64,000 nucleotides of DNA, from assembly GCF_020252395.1 (NCBI RefSeq), contig NZ_JADCDB010000008.1, forward strand, positions 1 to 64,000, written 5' to 3'. Shown here piece after piece: positions 9,507-18,227 of the stretch (positions are counted from its first letter, which is position 1; every line of letters begins with the position of its first letter). Below the pieces are notes generated by a model. It saw only the letters and a list, made by a program, of their open reading frames with translations, was not told the DNA's origin and ran no database searches. This DNA is from Aestuariivirga sp. (GTDB lineage: Bacteria; Pseudomonadota; Alphaproteobacteria; Rhizobiales; Aestuariivirgaceae). The position numbers were made by a program, and so were the translations under genes.

Positions 9507-9582
9507 GGGCCACGAGTCCTTCATCGGCTTCGCCGGTCTTTGAATCATCCTAAGCCATACGTCACGTCCCGGGGATTTCACC

Positions 9583-10929
9583 ATGCCGACACTCGCCGAA
9601 CTCTCCCGCCAGCTGGCCGAACACGCTGTCACCTCCCGCCAACTCGTCGAGCAGTCCCTGGCCGCTATCGCCGATCCGGCAGGCGAGGGCGCGCGCACCT
9701 TTACCGCTGTCGATGCCGAGGGTGCGCTTGCGGCAGCCGATTTCGTCGACAGGCAGCGAAAGCGCGGCCGGGAGGTCTCAGCCCTCGCTGGCATTCCCTT
9801 TTCCGCGAAGGACATCTTCGACCTCGCGGGCGAGGTGACCACGGCGGGCTCCACGGTGCTGCGCGACGATCCGCCAGCATCTGCCGATGCCGTGGCCATC
9901 GCGCGGCTGAAACACAAGGGGATGATCGTCATCGGCCGCACCAACATGACCGAGTTCGCCTATTCCGGCGTCGGCCTCAACCCCCATTACGGCACGCCGC
10001 GTTCCCCTTTCGACCGGGCGGCGGGGCGCATCCCCGGCGGCTCGTCGTCCGGTGCTGCCGTCTCGGTGGCCGATGGCATGGTGGCGCTCGGCATCGGCAC
10101 CGACACCGGCGGTTCCTGCCGGGTGCCTGCCTCCTATTGCGGCATCGCCGGCTATAAATCGAGCCACGGCCGTGTGCCGCTCACCGGCTGCAATCCGCTT
10201 TCAGCAAGCTTCGACACCATCGGCCCGCTGGCCACCTCCGTTGCCTGCTGCGCCATGGCGGATGCGATCATGGCCGGCGACTGGGATGGCATCGTGCCGC
10301 AGCGCCAGGTGAAGAGCCTCCGCCTCGCCGTGCTGCAGGACGCCGTGCTCGACGGGCTCGGCCCGCAAGTGGAGCGCAATTTCGCCCAGGCACTGAAGAG
10401 TTTCGAGGCGGCCGGTGCGGTGCTCTCCGGCATGCGCTTCCCCGAGCTGCGCGAGATCCCGGCGATCAACAGCAAGGGCGGCATCGTCGCCGCGGAGGCG
10501 CTCTTCAATCACCGCGCCCGCATGGCTGCGCGCGGCGAGGAATATGACCCGCGCGTCCGCTTCCGCATCGCGGCGGCGGAGTCGATCTCGGCTGCCGATT
10601 ATCTTGGCTACGTGGCGCGCCGCCGCGAGATGATCGCACTCTTCGCCAGCCGCTTCACCGGCTATGACGCCGTGCTGTTGCCCACGACGCTCAACGTCGC
10701 GCCCGCCATTGCCGAACTGGCGGAGGACAGCGACTACTTCCGCTTCAACGCCATGAGTCTGCGCAATACCTATGTGGGCAACTTTCTCAACGGCTGCGCC
10801 ATCTCGCTTCCCATGCAGGCCGCGGGCGAGGCGCCCTGCGGGTTGATGGCCATGGCGCCGTGGGGGCATGACCGGGGCCTTTTCGGCGTTGCGGGGGCGC
10901 TGGAGCGGGTGCTGGCGGCACGCACATGA
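9583..10929 (+). CDS. Amidase signature family hydrolase
   Basis: 448 aa. It shows the amidase-signature catalytic layout: Lys in FSAKDIFD (about residue 70), the GGSSSGAA serine loop (about 150), and the nucleophile Ser region GTDTGGSCRVPAS (about 175). The family includes GatA and many amidases; the absence of gatB/gatC next door and the divergent C-terminus make a stand-alone amidase more likely. The amide substrate is not predictable. It follows cckA by 76 bp on the same strand and could be read through from it. Confidence 0.85.
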   Translation: MPTLAELSRQLAEHAVTSRQLVEQSLAAIADPAGEGARTFTAVDAEGALAAADFVDRQRKRGREVSALAGIPFSAKDIFDLAGEVTTAGSTVLRDDPPASADAVAIARLKHKGMIVIGRTNMTEFAYSGVGLNPHYGTPRSPFDRAAGRIPGGSSSGAAVSVADGMVALGIGTDTGGSCRVPASYCGIAGYKSSHGRVPLTGCNPLSASFDTIGPLATSVACCAMADAIMAGDWDGIVPQRQVKSLRLAVLQDAVLDGLGPQVERNFAQALKSFEAAGAVLSGMRFPELREIPAINSKGGIVAAEALFNHRARMAARGEEYDPRVRFRIAAAESISAADYLGYVARRREMIALFASRFTGYDAVLLPTTLNVAPAIAELAEDSDYFRFNAMSLRNTYVGNFLNGCAISLPMQAAGEAPCGLMAMAPWGHDRGLFGVAGALERVLAART

Positions 10930-10997
10930 TGCAGGCGGAAGCGCGAATAACCCGCAGTCTGACGGAATTATCCGTACACGTCCTGTCGTTCCGGTAT

Positions 10998-11012
10998 GTT
11001 CGATTTCCGTTC
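10998..11012 (+). promoter_or_regulatory. LexA (SOS) box 1 upstream of recA
   Basis: GTTC-N7-GTTC at 10998-11012 (spacer GATTTCC), the known alphaproteobacterial LexA operator. Another GTTC lies 6 nt upstream (10988-10991), so three GTTC half-sites sit in a row. Confidence 0.82.
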
Positions 11013-11069
11013 GGCGTGTTAATCATCAAATCAATCGCTTAGCCAAGTTCGATTTTTCTCTTGCGTGAT

Positions 11070-11095
11070 GAACAGAAATAGAACATAGTTCGAAC
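11070..11095 (+). promoter_or_regulatory. LexA (SOS) box 2, overlapping double site
   Basis: Three GAAC half-sites at 11070, 11081 and 11092 are each separated by exactly 7 nt. They form two overlapping GAAC-N7-GAAC operators ending 67 bp before the recA ATG. This is the inverted form of the GTTC-N7-GTTC box. Confidence 0.85.
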
Positions 11096-11162
11096 AACGG
11101 TGACGCGGCGGCGCTGGCACAGGCCCTCCGGTGGACCCATTGAACAGCAAGGAGTAAACCGA

Positions 11163-12236
11163 ATGGCACAGTCTTCAAATCTGCGGGTCGTCGAGAATTC
11201 CATGGACAAGAACAAGGCACTGGATGCCGCGCTGAGCCAGATCGAGCGCGCCTTCGGCAAGGGCTCCATCATGAAGCTCGGCGCCTCCACCGCGCTGGAG
11301 ATCGAGGCGATCTCCACCGGTTCGCTGGGCCTCGACATCGCGCTCGGCATCGGCGGCCTGCCCAAGGGCCGCGTCATTGAAATCTATGGTCCGGAATCCT
11401 CCGGCAAGACCACGCTGGCGCTGCAGACCATCGCGGAGGCCCAGAAGCGCGGCGGCATCTGCGCCTTCGTCGACGCCGAACATGCCTTGGACCCCGTCTA
11501 TGCCCGCAAGCTCGGCGTCAAGGTCGATGACCTGCTCATCTCCCAGCCCGACACCGGCGAGCAGGCGCTCGAAATTGCGGACACGCTGGTGCGCTCCGGC
11601 GCGGTCGAGGTGCTGGTGATCGACTCGGTCGCCGCCTTGACGCCGCGTGCCGAACTTGAGGGCGAGATGGGCGACCAGCTGCCGGGCCTCCAGGCCCGCC
11701 TGATGAGCCAGGCGCTCCGGAAGCTCACGGGCTCTATCTCCAAGACCAACTGCATGGTCATCTTCATCAACCAGATCCGCATGAAGATCGGCGTCATGTT
11801 CGGCTCGCCCGAAACCACGACCGGCGGCAATGCGCTGAAATTCTATGCCTCCGTCCGTCTCGACATCCGCCGCATCGGCGCCATCAAGGACCGTGACGAG
11901 GTGGTAGGCAACCAGACCCGCGTGAAAGTGGTCAAGAACAAGGTGGCGCCCCCCTTCAAGCAGGTCGAGTTCGACATCATGTATGGCGAGGGCATCTCCA
12001 AGGTCGGCGAGCTGATCGACCTTGGCGTTACTGCCGGCGTGGTGGAGAAGTCGGGTTCCTGGTTCTCGTATAATGGCGAGCGCATCGGGCAGGGGCGTGA
12101 GAACGCCAAGGCCTTCCTGCGCCAGAATCCGGACATGGCCAATGCCATCGAGGCGACCATTCGCGGCAATGCCGGCATTGTCGCCGCTGCGCTCAGCAAC
12201 GGCGCCGAAAAGGACGACTCCGGCTCGGAAGACTGA
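11163..12236 (+). CDS. recA: Recombinase RecA
   Basis: 357 aa, normal family length. Walker A is GPESSGKT (76-83); the DNA-binding and Mg regions ([27 protein letters not shown] region) are intact. RecA forms filaments on single-stranded DNA, drives strand exchange and activates LexA self-cleavage. The upstream start codons in frame lack homology; ATG 11163 begins MAQSSNLR after AAGGAG. Two sets of LexA boxes precede the gene, so SOS induction is expected. Confidence 0.98.
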   Translation: MAQSSNLRVVENSMDKNKALDAALSQIERAFGKGSIMKLGASTALEIEAISTGSLGLDIALGIGGLPKGRVIEIYGPESSGKTTLALQTIAEAQKRGGICAFVDAEHALDPVYARKLGVKVDDLLISQPDTGEQALEIADTLVRSGAVEVLVIDSVAALTPRAELEGEMGDQLPGLQARLMSQALRKLTGSISKTNCMVIFINQIRMKIGVMFGSPETTTGGNALKFYASVRLDIRRIGAIKDRDEVVGNQTRVKVVKNKVAPPFKQVEFDIMYGEGISKVGELIDLGVTAGVVEKSGSWFSYNGERIGQGRENAKAFLRQNPDMANAIEATIRGNAGIVAAALSNGAEKDDSGSED

Positions 12237-12327
12237 TCGTCCCTTCCGTCATTCACTCAGAGAACCCGGACGCCAAGTCCAAGGGGCGTCCGGCTGCCCA
12301 CGGTGTTTGCCCCACACCGCCTGAGCC

Positions 12328-12357
12328 GGCGCCCTCCGTCACCCCACGGAGGGCGCC
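12328..12357 (+). terminator. Strong hairpin downstream of recA
   Basis: A perfect 12-bp stem GGCGCCCTCCGT / ACGGAGGGCGCC with a 6-nt loop, 91 bp after the recA stop. There is no good T-run (AAGACCACCCTTT follows), so it is probably a terminator or RNA-stabilising hairpin. Confidence 0.6.
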
Positions 12358-12466
12358 AAGACCACCCTTTCCTCTTGTTCCGGCGCCGGAAGCGGGGCTC
12401 CGGCTTTCGCCAGCGTGCCGGTCAAGGGGGCTGAACCGCCCTCATCACTCCCGCGTATAACGTTTC

Positions 12467-13186
12467 ATGACCACTATCATTATCGGCGCCACCGGCGGCA
12501 TCGGGTCCGCTCTTTGCCGCAGGCTTGCAACAGCGCGCCACACGATCCACGCCATCGGCCGCGACCCCGCGAAGCTTGGCGCACTCATCGCCGAAACCGG
12601 CGGCACCCATGCGGTCGCCGACGTCACTGACCGCGCGCAACTTGAAGCCGCCATCAAGGCCGCCGGTCCCACGGTCTCAGGCCTCGCCTATTGCGTGGGC
12701 TCCATCAACCTCAAGCCAGTCAGCCGCATCACGGACGAGGATGTCGAGCGCGACTTCCGCCTCAACGCGCTCGGCGCCCTCCACGCCGTGCAGTTCGCCT
12801 TGCCGGCGCTGAAGGCCAGCGGCAATGCCTCCGTCGTTCTCTTCTCCACCGTCGCCGTGGCGCAGGGGTTCGCGTCACATGCCTCGATCGGCATGGCCAA
12901 GGGCGCGGTCGAAGGCCTCATGCTGTCGCTCGCCGCCGAGTTGGCGCCGAAGATCCGGGTCAACTGCGTTGCTCCGTCGCTGACGAAAACCCCGCTCGCC
13001 GCAGCCCTCACCGGCAATGAGCAGATGGCCACCGCCATCGCGGCTCTTCATCCGCTGCAGCGCCTCGGCGAAGCCGATGATGTCGCCGCCGCTGCTGCCT
13101 TCCTGCTCTCGCCGGACGCGTCATGGATCACCGGCCAGGCGATCAACGTCGACGGCGGCCGATCCTCACTCCGCACCAAGGGCTGA
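12467..13186 (+). CDS. SDR-family protein with a replaced catalytic tyrosine
   Basis: 239 aa Rossmann-fold short-chain dehydrogenase/reductase with the cofactor motif GATGGIG (residues 7-13). The active-site Ser region is present ([11 protein letters not shown]). In the usual YxxxK motif the Tyr position reads Ile ([11 protein letters not shown]) while the Lys is kept. It may therefore be a non-classical reductase or a structural paralogue. It is the first gene of a compact operon with a DUF2256 protein (1 bp apart) and an FeS photolyase, so a role linked to flavin/antenna chemistry or DNA repair is possible but unproven. Confidence 0.75.
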   Translation: MTTIIIGATGGIGSALCRRLATARHTIHAIGRDPAKLGALIAETGGTHAVADVTDRAQLEAAIKAAGPTVSGLAYCVGSINLKPVSRITDEDVERDFRLNALGALHAVQFALPALKASGNASVVLFSTVAVAQGFASHASIGMAKGAVEGLMLSLAAELAPKIRVNCVAPSLTKTPLAAALTGNEQMATAIAALHPLQRLGEADDVAAAAAFLLSPDASWITGQAINVDGGRSSLRTKG

Positions 13187-13187
13187 C

Positions 13188-13340
13188 ATGCCCCGCATGC
13201 GGAAGAAGGCGGAGCTTCCGGGCAAGACCTGTGCTGTCTGTGGCCGCCCCTTCACCTGGCGCAAGAAGTGGGCGCGTGACTGGGAGAATGTGAAGACCTG
13301 CTCAGACCGCTGCCGAGCGCAACTCAAGAAGGCGAAATGA
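13188..13340 (+). CDS. DUF2256 zinc-ribbon-like small protein
   Basis: 50 aa. Two cysteine pairs, CAVC (CxxC) and CSDRC (CxxxC), flank a basic aromatic stretch ([11 protein letters not shown]), the DUF2256 pattern and a likely zinc site. The family commonly sits beside FeS-type cryptochrome/photolyase genes, as here: the stop overlaps the next gene's ATG (ATGA at 13337-13340). The function is unknown. Confidence 0.85.
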   Translation: MPRMRKKAELPGKTCAVCGRPFTWRKKWARDWENVKTCSDRCRAQLKKAK

Positions 13341-14839
13341 GCACGCTCCGCATCGTGCTCGGCGACCAGTTGACGCGTGGCCTTTCAAGCCTGCGCGGCT
13401 ACGTGCCGGGCGACACGGTGCTGATGATGGAGGTGGCGGAGGAAGCCACCTATGTGAAGCACCACAAGCAGAAACTCGTCTTCATCCTGTCCGCCATGCG
13501 CCACTTCGCGGGCGAACTCCGCCAGCATGGCTTCACCGTCGACTACATTCCCCTCGACGATCCCGCTAACAGCGGTTCCTTCACCGGCGAAGTCGAGCGT
13601 GCCGTTGCCCGTCACAAACCTTCGCGCATCGTCGTTACCGAACCTGGCGAATGGCGCGTCAAGGAGATGATGAAGGGCTGGGGCGCCGAGATCCTCTCCG
13701 ATGACCGCTTCTTCGCAACAACCGCCTCCTTCGCCGCCTGGGCCAACGGCCGCAAGCAGTTGCGCATGGAATTCTTCTACCGCGACATGCGCCGCCTGTC
13801 GGGGGTGCTCATGGAGGGCGAGAAGCCCGCTGGCGGCCAGTGGAACTTCGACCACGACAACAGGAAGTCACTGCCCAGGGACGTGACACCCCCGAAGCGC
13901 CGCCGCTTCGGACCCGATGCGGTCACGCGCGAGGTGATGGACCTTGTGGCGGCCCGTTTCCCCAGTCACTTCGGCGATCTCGAGCCCTTCGGCTGGGCGG
14001 TGACGCGCGCCGGTGCGCTTGAAGCGCTCGACCATTTTATCGCCTCCTGCCTGCCCAATTTCGGCGACTATCAGGACGCGATGAAGCAGGGCGACGCCTT
14101 CCTCTATCACGCCGTCATCTCGCCCTATCTCAACATCGGCCTGCTCACCCCGCGCGAAATCTGCGACCGCGCGCAAAAAGCGTGGAGCAGGGGAGACGCC
14201 CCGCTCAACGCCGTCGAGGGTTTTATCCGCCAGATCCTCGGCTGGCGCGAATATGTGCGTGGCCTCTACTGGCTCAAGATGCCGGACTATGCGGCCAGCA
14301 ACTTTCTCGACGCCCGCCGCCCGCTCCCCGCATTCTACTGGACGGCCGGGACCGAGATGAACTGCATGGCCCAGGCCATCGGCGACACCAAACGCCACGC
14401 CTATGCCCACCATATCCAGCGATTGATGGTCACGGGCAATTTCGCGCTGCTCGCCGGGCTCGATCCGCGCCAGGTCGAGCAATGGTATCTCCTCGTCTAT
14501 GCCGATGCCTTCGAGTGGGTGGAACTCCCCAACACCCACGGCATGGCGCTTTTCGCCGACGGCGGCGTGATGGCGTCGAAGCCCTACGCCGCATCGGGCG
14601 CCTACATCGACCGCATGTCGGACTATTGCAGCGGCTGCCGCTTCAAGCCTGAGGTGAAGCTGGGTCCCAAGGCCTGCCCCTTCAATTACCTCTACTGGGA
14701 CTTCCTCCTCCGCAATGAGGGAAAGCTCAAGGGGAACCCGCGCATGGCCATGCCCTACCGCACGCTCGCCAAGATGGAAGACGTGCGGAGGGCCGACATT
14801 ACCAGGCACGCTGCGACGTTCCTGGACGGGTTGAACTAG
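13337..14839 (+). CDS. phrB: Iron-sulfur bacterial cryptochrome/photolyase (PhrB/CryB type)
   Basis: 500 aa. It matches the deoxyribodipyrimidine photolyase-related (FeS-BCP) family, whose members repair (6-4) photoproducts using FAD, a lumazine antenna and a [4Fe-4S] cluster. Four cysteines at 343, 431, 434 and 447 have the same spacing (88-3-13) as the known cluster ligands of Agrobacterium PhrB. The FAD-binding helical domain includes [15 protein letters not shown]. Translation is coupled to DUF2256. No LexA box was seen before the operon. Confidence 0.92.
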   Translation: MSTLRIVLGDQLTRGLSSLRGYVPGDTVLMMEVAEEATYVKHHKQKLVFILSAMRHFAGELRQHGFTVDYIPLDDPANSGSFTGEVERAVARHKPSRIVVTEPGEWRVKEMMKGWGAEILSDDRFFATTASFAAWANGRKQLRMEFFYRDMRRLSGVLMEGEKPAGGQWNFDHDNRKSLPRDVTPPKRRRFGPDAVTREVMDLVAARFPSHFGDLEPFGWAVTRAGALEALDHFIASCLPNFGDYQDAMKQGDAFLYHAVISPYLNIGLLTPREICDRAQKAWSRGDAPLNAVEGFIRQILGWREYVRGLYWLKMPDYAASNFLDARRPLPAFYWTAGTEMNCMAQAIGDTKRHAYAHHIQRLMVTGNFALLAGLDPRQVEQWYLLVYADAFEWVELPNTHGMALFADGGVMASKPYAASGAYIDRMSDYCSGCRFKPEVKLGPKACPFNYLYWDFLLRNEGKLKGNPRMAMPYRTLAKMEDVRRADITRHAATFLDGLN

Positions 14840-14848
14840 CAGACAGGC

Positions 14849-14859
14849 CGGATGAGGGC
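14849..14859 (+). repeat. CGGATGAGGGC dispersed short repeat
   Basis: The same 11-mer recurs at 36184-36194 and 36669-36679, and inverted at 34650-34660 and 36226-36236. All lie in or next to intergenic DNA. It looks like part of a short interspersed repeat family. Confidence 0.5.
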
Positions 14860-14938
14860 TCTTTTCATGGGTGGAAGAACTCTCATCTTGAACTGTAATC
14901 AATCCAGCTACATATAAACCTCCCGAAAGCAAGGTTAT

Positions 14939-15079
14939 ATGGATATCGGCATCGACACCTTCGCGGACGTGGCCCTTGGTGGCTCGTACCCCAAGCGCCT
15001 GCGTGAGCTGGTGGAGAAGATGGAACTGGCCGGAGAGGCAGGCCCAGATGTCTTGGGCCTGGGCGGGCACGGCCCGTGA
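14939..15079 (+). pseudogene. Remnant of a luciferase-like flavin monooxygenase
   Basis: 46 codons from ATG 14939 to TGA 15077-15079 read MDIGIDTFADV and then RLRELVEKMELAGEAGPDVLGLG. This fits the N-terminus of LLM-class flavin-dependent oxidoreductases (typically M-x-x-G-I-x-T-F-x-D ... [26 protein letters not shown]). The reading frame ends where the family continues for about 300 more residues, and no later part is found before the next gene. It is a 5' stump left after deletion, not a functional gene. Confidence 0.6.
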
Positions 15080-15117
15080 CGGGACGGACTTCATTCCGCT
15101 ACCGGACAAAATAGGTC

Positions 15118-16029
15118 TCAGTTGCCGAGCAGGATGTCGCGTGCTTCGCCGGCTGCGATGTTGAAGGTGGCGGTCAAGAGCTCCGCGCCCACTTCGGCGC
15201 GCGCGGTGTAGGTGCCGGGGAGCAGGGTGACATTGGCATTGATGCCGCTGCGCGCCGCGATGGCCCCGCCCGACTCGTCTTCGATCTCCCAGCGCACGGC
15301 GGCATTGGGATCGCCGACGAAGGCGAGGCGCGCCAGGCCCGCCTTGTGCACGATCTTGACCGTGGCGACGCGGCCCGCCGCCACATGAACGTCGGCCACG
15401 GCTTTCACGTTGCCGGTCGAGACCTGGCTCTCGACGCGGTAGATGCCGCGCGGCAGGCGGATGATCTCGCCCGGCGTCACCGGGACGGCGGCCAGCTTGC
15501 GGCCATCCATCGAGAACACGCGCACGCGCGAGGCGGCGGGGGGCACGTCGATATTGCCCAGCATCGGCTCCACCTTGAGGCCGCCGGCATCGAGCAGCAG
15601 GCTCAGCTTCAGCCGCGTGGCGGGCGGAATGCTAACGAGTTTTTCGACCAGCGTTGCTCCATAGCTCGCGTCAACCACATAGTCGCCGGGGGCAAGCGAG
15701 ACGTCGGCCGTGCCGTCGGCGCCCGAATAAACGGTTTCGCCGCCGGACCCGCGGATCTTCCAGGAGATATTCTGCTGCAGCGGACCGCCATCGGCGGTGA
15801 GGCGGGCGGAAAGTTCAAGCCCTTCGCGGCCGGGCTGCACCAGTTGGATGGAAAGGCCATGCGCCGCATCGGCCAGGGCGGGGAGGGCGGAGCACATGAA
15901 AAACGCCACCGCGCAGGCGGCGAATGAGCCGCTCCGGCGGTGGCGCTGCTGCCGTGCACGTGTGCTGCAGTCGTGCAAAGCGTAGTTCCCTCTCTCCAAG
16001 CCGAATGAGCTTAACACCGGGCCGGCCAC
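15118..16029 (-). CDS. Exported beta-rich protein of unknown function
   Basis: 303 aa. A long basic N-terminus (about 30 residues) precedes a signal-peptide-like segment (AACAVAFFMCSALPALADA, about 37-55). The rest shows several repeated beta-sandwich-like units with the pattern (L)APGDYVVDASYG, LPRGIYRVESQ and LPGTYTARAEVG. These are typical of carnitine/carboxypeptidase-regulatory-like or Ig-like exported domains. The true start may be downstream, giving a shorter signal peptide. No catalytic motif is seen. A CtrA-type box lies between it and the divergent nitroreductase gene. Confidence 0.7.
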   Translation of the reverse strand: MAGPVLSSFGLERGNYALHDCSTRARQQRHRRSGSFAACAVAFFMCSALPALADAAHGLSIQLVQPGREGLELSARLTADGGPLQQNISWKIRGSGGETVYSGADGTADVSLAPGDYVVDASYGATLVEKLVSIPPATRLKLSLLLDAGGLKVEPMLGNIDVPPAASRVRVFSMDGRKLAAVPVTPGEIIRLPRGIYRVESQVSTGNVKAVADVHVAAGRVATVKIVHKAGLARLAFVGDPNAAVRWEIEDESGGAIAARSGINANVTLLPGTYTARAEVGAELLTATFNIAAGEARDILLGN

Positions 16030-16045
16030 ACCGGCAATTCACATC

Positions 16046-16061
16046 TTAATGAATGGTTAAC
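16046..16061 (+). promoter_or_regulatory. CtrA-type box (TTAA-N7-TTAAC)
   Basis: TTAA at 16046-16049 and TTAAC at 16057-16061 are separated by exactly 7 nt, the full CtrA consensus. It lies 17 bp before the leftward secreted-protein gene and 53 bp before the rightward nitroreductase gene. Confidence 0.65.
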
Positions 16062-16113
16062 GGGCGCGGCCGGGATTGCCTTTTCGGGGCGCCCGCGCGA
16101 CACTACGGAATCT

Positions 16114-16704
16114 ATGCAGCAGTTCAACGACACGTCTTCCATCCTCGCACTCCTCAGCACCCGCAAGTCCGCCTCCGCCAAGGCCATGGGCGAACCGGGA
16201 CCGGCGCCGGGGCAGCTTGCCGAAATCCTCCGCCTTGGCGTCCGGGTGCCGGACCATGGCAAGCTCGCGCCCTGGCGCTTCATCCTGTGGGAGGGGGATG
16301 CGCGCGCCCGCTTCGGCGATGTGATGAAGGCGCGTTGGGCAGAGCTCCACCCAGAGCATGGCGTCGAAAGCCTCAGCGCCGTCCACGGCCTGTTCCTGCG
16401 CGCCCCAACCGTGCTGGGCGTCGTATCCTCGGCGCAGGAACACCCGAAGATCCCGATGTGGGAGCAGCAGCTCTCCGCCGCCGCCGTCTGCATGAACATC
16501 CTCTATGCCGCGACCGCGATGGGTATCGGCTGCCAGTGGAACACCGGCTGGGTGGCCTATGATACCGGCATCGCCGCCGCCATGGGACTCAAGCCCCATG
16601 AGAAGCTCGCAGGCCTGATCTACTTCGGCACGCCCTCTGGCCCGCTGGAGGACCGCCCGCGCCCCGATCCCGCAACGCTGCTCACCCGCTGGCAGGCATC
16701 ATGA
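16114..16704 (+). CDS. Nitroreductase-family protein (YdjA-like)
   Basis: 196 aa, single-domain FMN nitroreductase fold. An N-terminal STRKSASAKAM and RVPDHGKLAPWRF place it near E. coli YdjA, the minimal nitroreductase. A C-terminal glycine-rich segment (GLIYFGTPSGP) completes the fold. It probably reduces nitro or quinone compounds with NAD(P)H. Its stop overlaps the HAD gene start (ATGA), so nitroreductase, HAD phosphatase and flavin reductase form one tight operon with a flavin theme. Confidence 0.85.
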   Translation: MQQFNDTSSILALLSTRKSASAKAMGEPGPAPGQLAEILRLGVRVPDHGKLAPWRFILWEGDARARFGDVMKARWAELHPEHGVESLSAVHGLFLRAPTVLGVVSSAQEHPKIPMWEQQLSAAAVCMNILYAATAMGIGCQWNTGWVAYDTGIAAAMGLKPHEKLAGLIYFGTPSGPLEDRPRPDPATLLTRWQAS

Positions 16705-17405
16705 AGATCGCGGGAGTCCTGTTCGACAAGGACGGCACGCTGATCGATGTCGACGCCACCTGGGTGCCGATCTACCGCGAAGCGCTGATTCAGCTGTTCC
16801 AGACCGATGACGCCGGCGCCGAGGCGATCATGGAGGCGGCGGGCTATGACCGCGCCAGGGGCAAGCTCAAGGCCGGTTCGCCTCTCGCAGGCGGCACCAA
16901 TCGCGAGATCGCCGCCATCTGGTGGCCGGACCTCAAGGGTGCGGCACTCGATGCCCATCTCGCAGTGCTGGAAGAGCGCTTCGCCGAGATGGTGCGCGAC
17001 AAGCTGGTTCCGCTCATGCCGCTTGAGCCGATCCTCAGCGATCTCCGCGCCATGGGCCTCAAGCTCGGGGTGGCCACCAACGACAGCCACTTCTCGGCGC
17101 GTGCGCACATGGCCGAGGCCGGCGTCATCGCGCATTTCGAGGACATCATCGCGGCTGACACCGTTCCCGTGCCCAAGCCCGCCGGCAACATGATCCGCAA
17201 GTTCGCGGCTTTGACCGGGCTTCCCGCCGCCGCGATCGCCATGGTCGGCGACAACCACCACGACATGGCGGAGGCGCGCAACGGCGGGGCAGGGCTTGCC
17301 ATAGCCGTGCTCTCCGGCAATGCGGGGCGCGAGGACATCGAGCACCTTGCCGACTTCACCATCGACAGCGTTGCCGATCTTCCGGCCCTTCTGCGGAGTC
17401 TCTGA
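16701..17405 (+). CDS. HAD-superfamily phosphatase (phosphoglycolate phosphatase-like)
   Basis: 234 aa. Motif I is DKDGTL (Asp9 nucleophile, Asp11), an alpha-helical cap follows, then motif II (GVATNDS), motif III Lys (KPAGNMI) and motif IV (GDNHHDM). This is the Gph-like branch of small-phosphate-ester hydrolases; the substrate is unknown, and an FMN- or sugar-phosphate is possible given the flavin neighbours. It overlaps both adjacent genes (4 bp upstream, 1 bp downstream). Confidence 0.85.
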   Translation: MKIAGVLFDKDGTLIDVDATWVPIYREALIQLFQTDDAGAEAIMEAAGYDRARGKLKAGSPLAGGTNREIAAIWWPDLKGAALDAHLAVLEERFAEMVRDKLVPLMPLEPILSDLRAMGLKLGVATNDSHFSARAHMAEAGVIAHFEDIIAADTVPVPKPAGNMIRKFAALTGLPAAAIAMVGDNHHDMAEARNGGAGLAIAVLSGNAGREDIEHLADFTIDSVADLPALLRSL

Positions 17406-17995
17406 TGTTCTATGACGCGGTGAAGAACGACCATGGCCTCCCCAACGATCCGTTCAAGGCCATCGTCGCGCCGCGCCCCATCGGCTGGGTGTCGACGCTG
17501 TCACCCCAAGGCAAGGCCAACCTCGCGCCCTATAGCTACTTCAACGCCTTCTCGCAGTCTCCGCACTATGTCGCCTTCGGCTCGGGCCCGCGCAAGGATT
17601 CCATGGCCAATATCGAGGCCACGGGCGAATTTGCCTTCAGCCTCGCCACCTATGGCCTGCGCGAGCAGATCAATGCCACCTCCGCCCATGTGGATGTTGA
17701 CGAGTTCGAACTCGCCGGCCTCACCAAGGCCCCATCCCGGATCGTGCGGCCGCCGCGCGTCGCCGAAAGCCCGGCGGCGCTCGAGTGCTGCCTGCACCGC
17801 ATCGTGCCTCTGCCGGACGACGACGGAAAGGCGGAGAACTTCCTGATCATCGGCCGGGTGCTCGGCATCCACATCGACGACCGCTTTATCCATGACGGCC
17901 GGGTAGACACCGCGGCCATGCGGCCCATCGCCAGGCTTGGTTACAGCGAATATGCAACCGTCACCGAAGCCTGGCGCATGCCCCGGCCGGATTGA
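17405..17995 (+). CDS. Flavin reductase-like domain protein
   Basis: 196 aa flavin reductase-like FMN-binding domain. Recognisable parts are PRPIGWVSTL near the N-terminus, the FMN phosphate region LAPYSYFNAFS, and GSGPRKDSM. Such proteins bind FMN and often supply reduced flavin or act as flavoprotein oxidoreductases. It is translationally coupled to the HAD gene and ends the operon. Confidence 0.83.
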   Translation: MFYDAVKNDHGLPNDPFKAIVAPRPIGWVSTLSPQGKANLAPYSYFNAFSQSPHYVAFGSGPRKDSMANIEATGEFAFSLATYGLREQINATSAHVDVDEFELAGLTKAPSRIVRPPRVAESPAALECCLHRIVPLPDDDGKAENFLIIGRVLGIHIDDRFIHDGRVDTAAMRPIARLGYSEYATVTEAWRMPRPD

Positions 17996-18110
17996 GGTCC
18001 GCGACTCAGGTCGGGTAATGTTTGTCCAGTGCGCGGCCGCCGCAATTCCGCCACTGTGCATTAACCTGTTCACAAGTCCAATTCGGCGGCTTCTTCAAGT
18101 GTTTACAGGT

Positions 18111-18130
18111 TGTGGAAAAACTGTGGAAAA
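18111..18130 (+). promoter_or_regulatory. Two DnaA-box-like direct repeats
   Basis: TGTGGAAAA at 18111-18119 and again at 18122-18130 are spaced 11 bp apart. Each differs by one base from the DnaA box TGTGGATAA (TTATCCACA complement). They sit just before a CtrA-type box. Confidence 0.45.
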
Positions 18131-18135
18131 TGCTG

Positions 18136-18150
18136 TTAACCCACCGTTAA
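18136..18150 (+). promoter_or_regulatory. CtrA-type box (TTAA-N7-TTAA)
   Basis: TTAA at 18136-18139 and 18147-18150 with a 7-nt spacer (CCCACCG), followed by CC. It matches the CtrA consensus and lies 78 bp before the degenerate receiver gene. Confidence 0.65.
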
Positions 18151-18227
18151 CCAGCCCGGCGCAGGTTTTTCGCGACGGACGGCAGGCAGTTGCGCCCCGC
18201 TCCGGCGAGCCGGAGAGGTTTGTGGAC

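Noticed and set aside
17996-18227. Chromosomal replication origin
   Set aside because: Only two near-match DnaA boxes, no AT-rich unwinding region, and none of the usual neighbours (hemE, dnaA, parAB); kept only as a regulatory finding.
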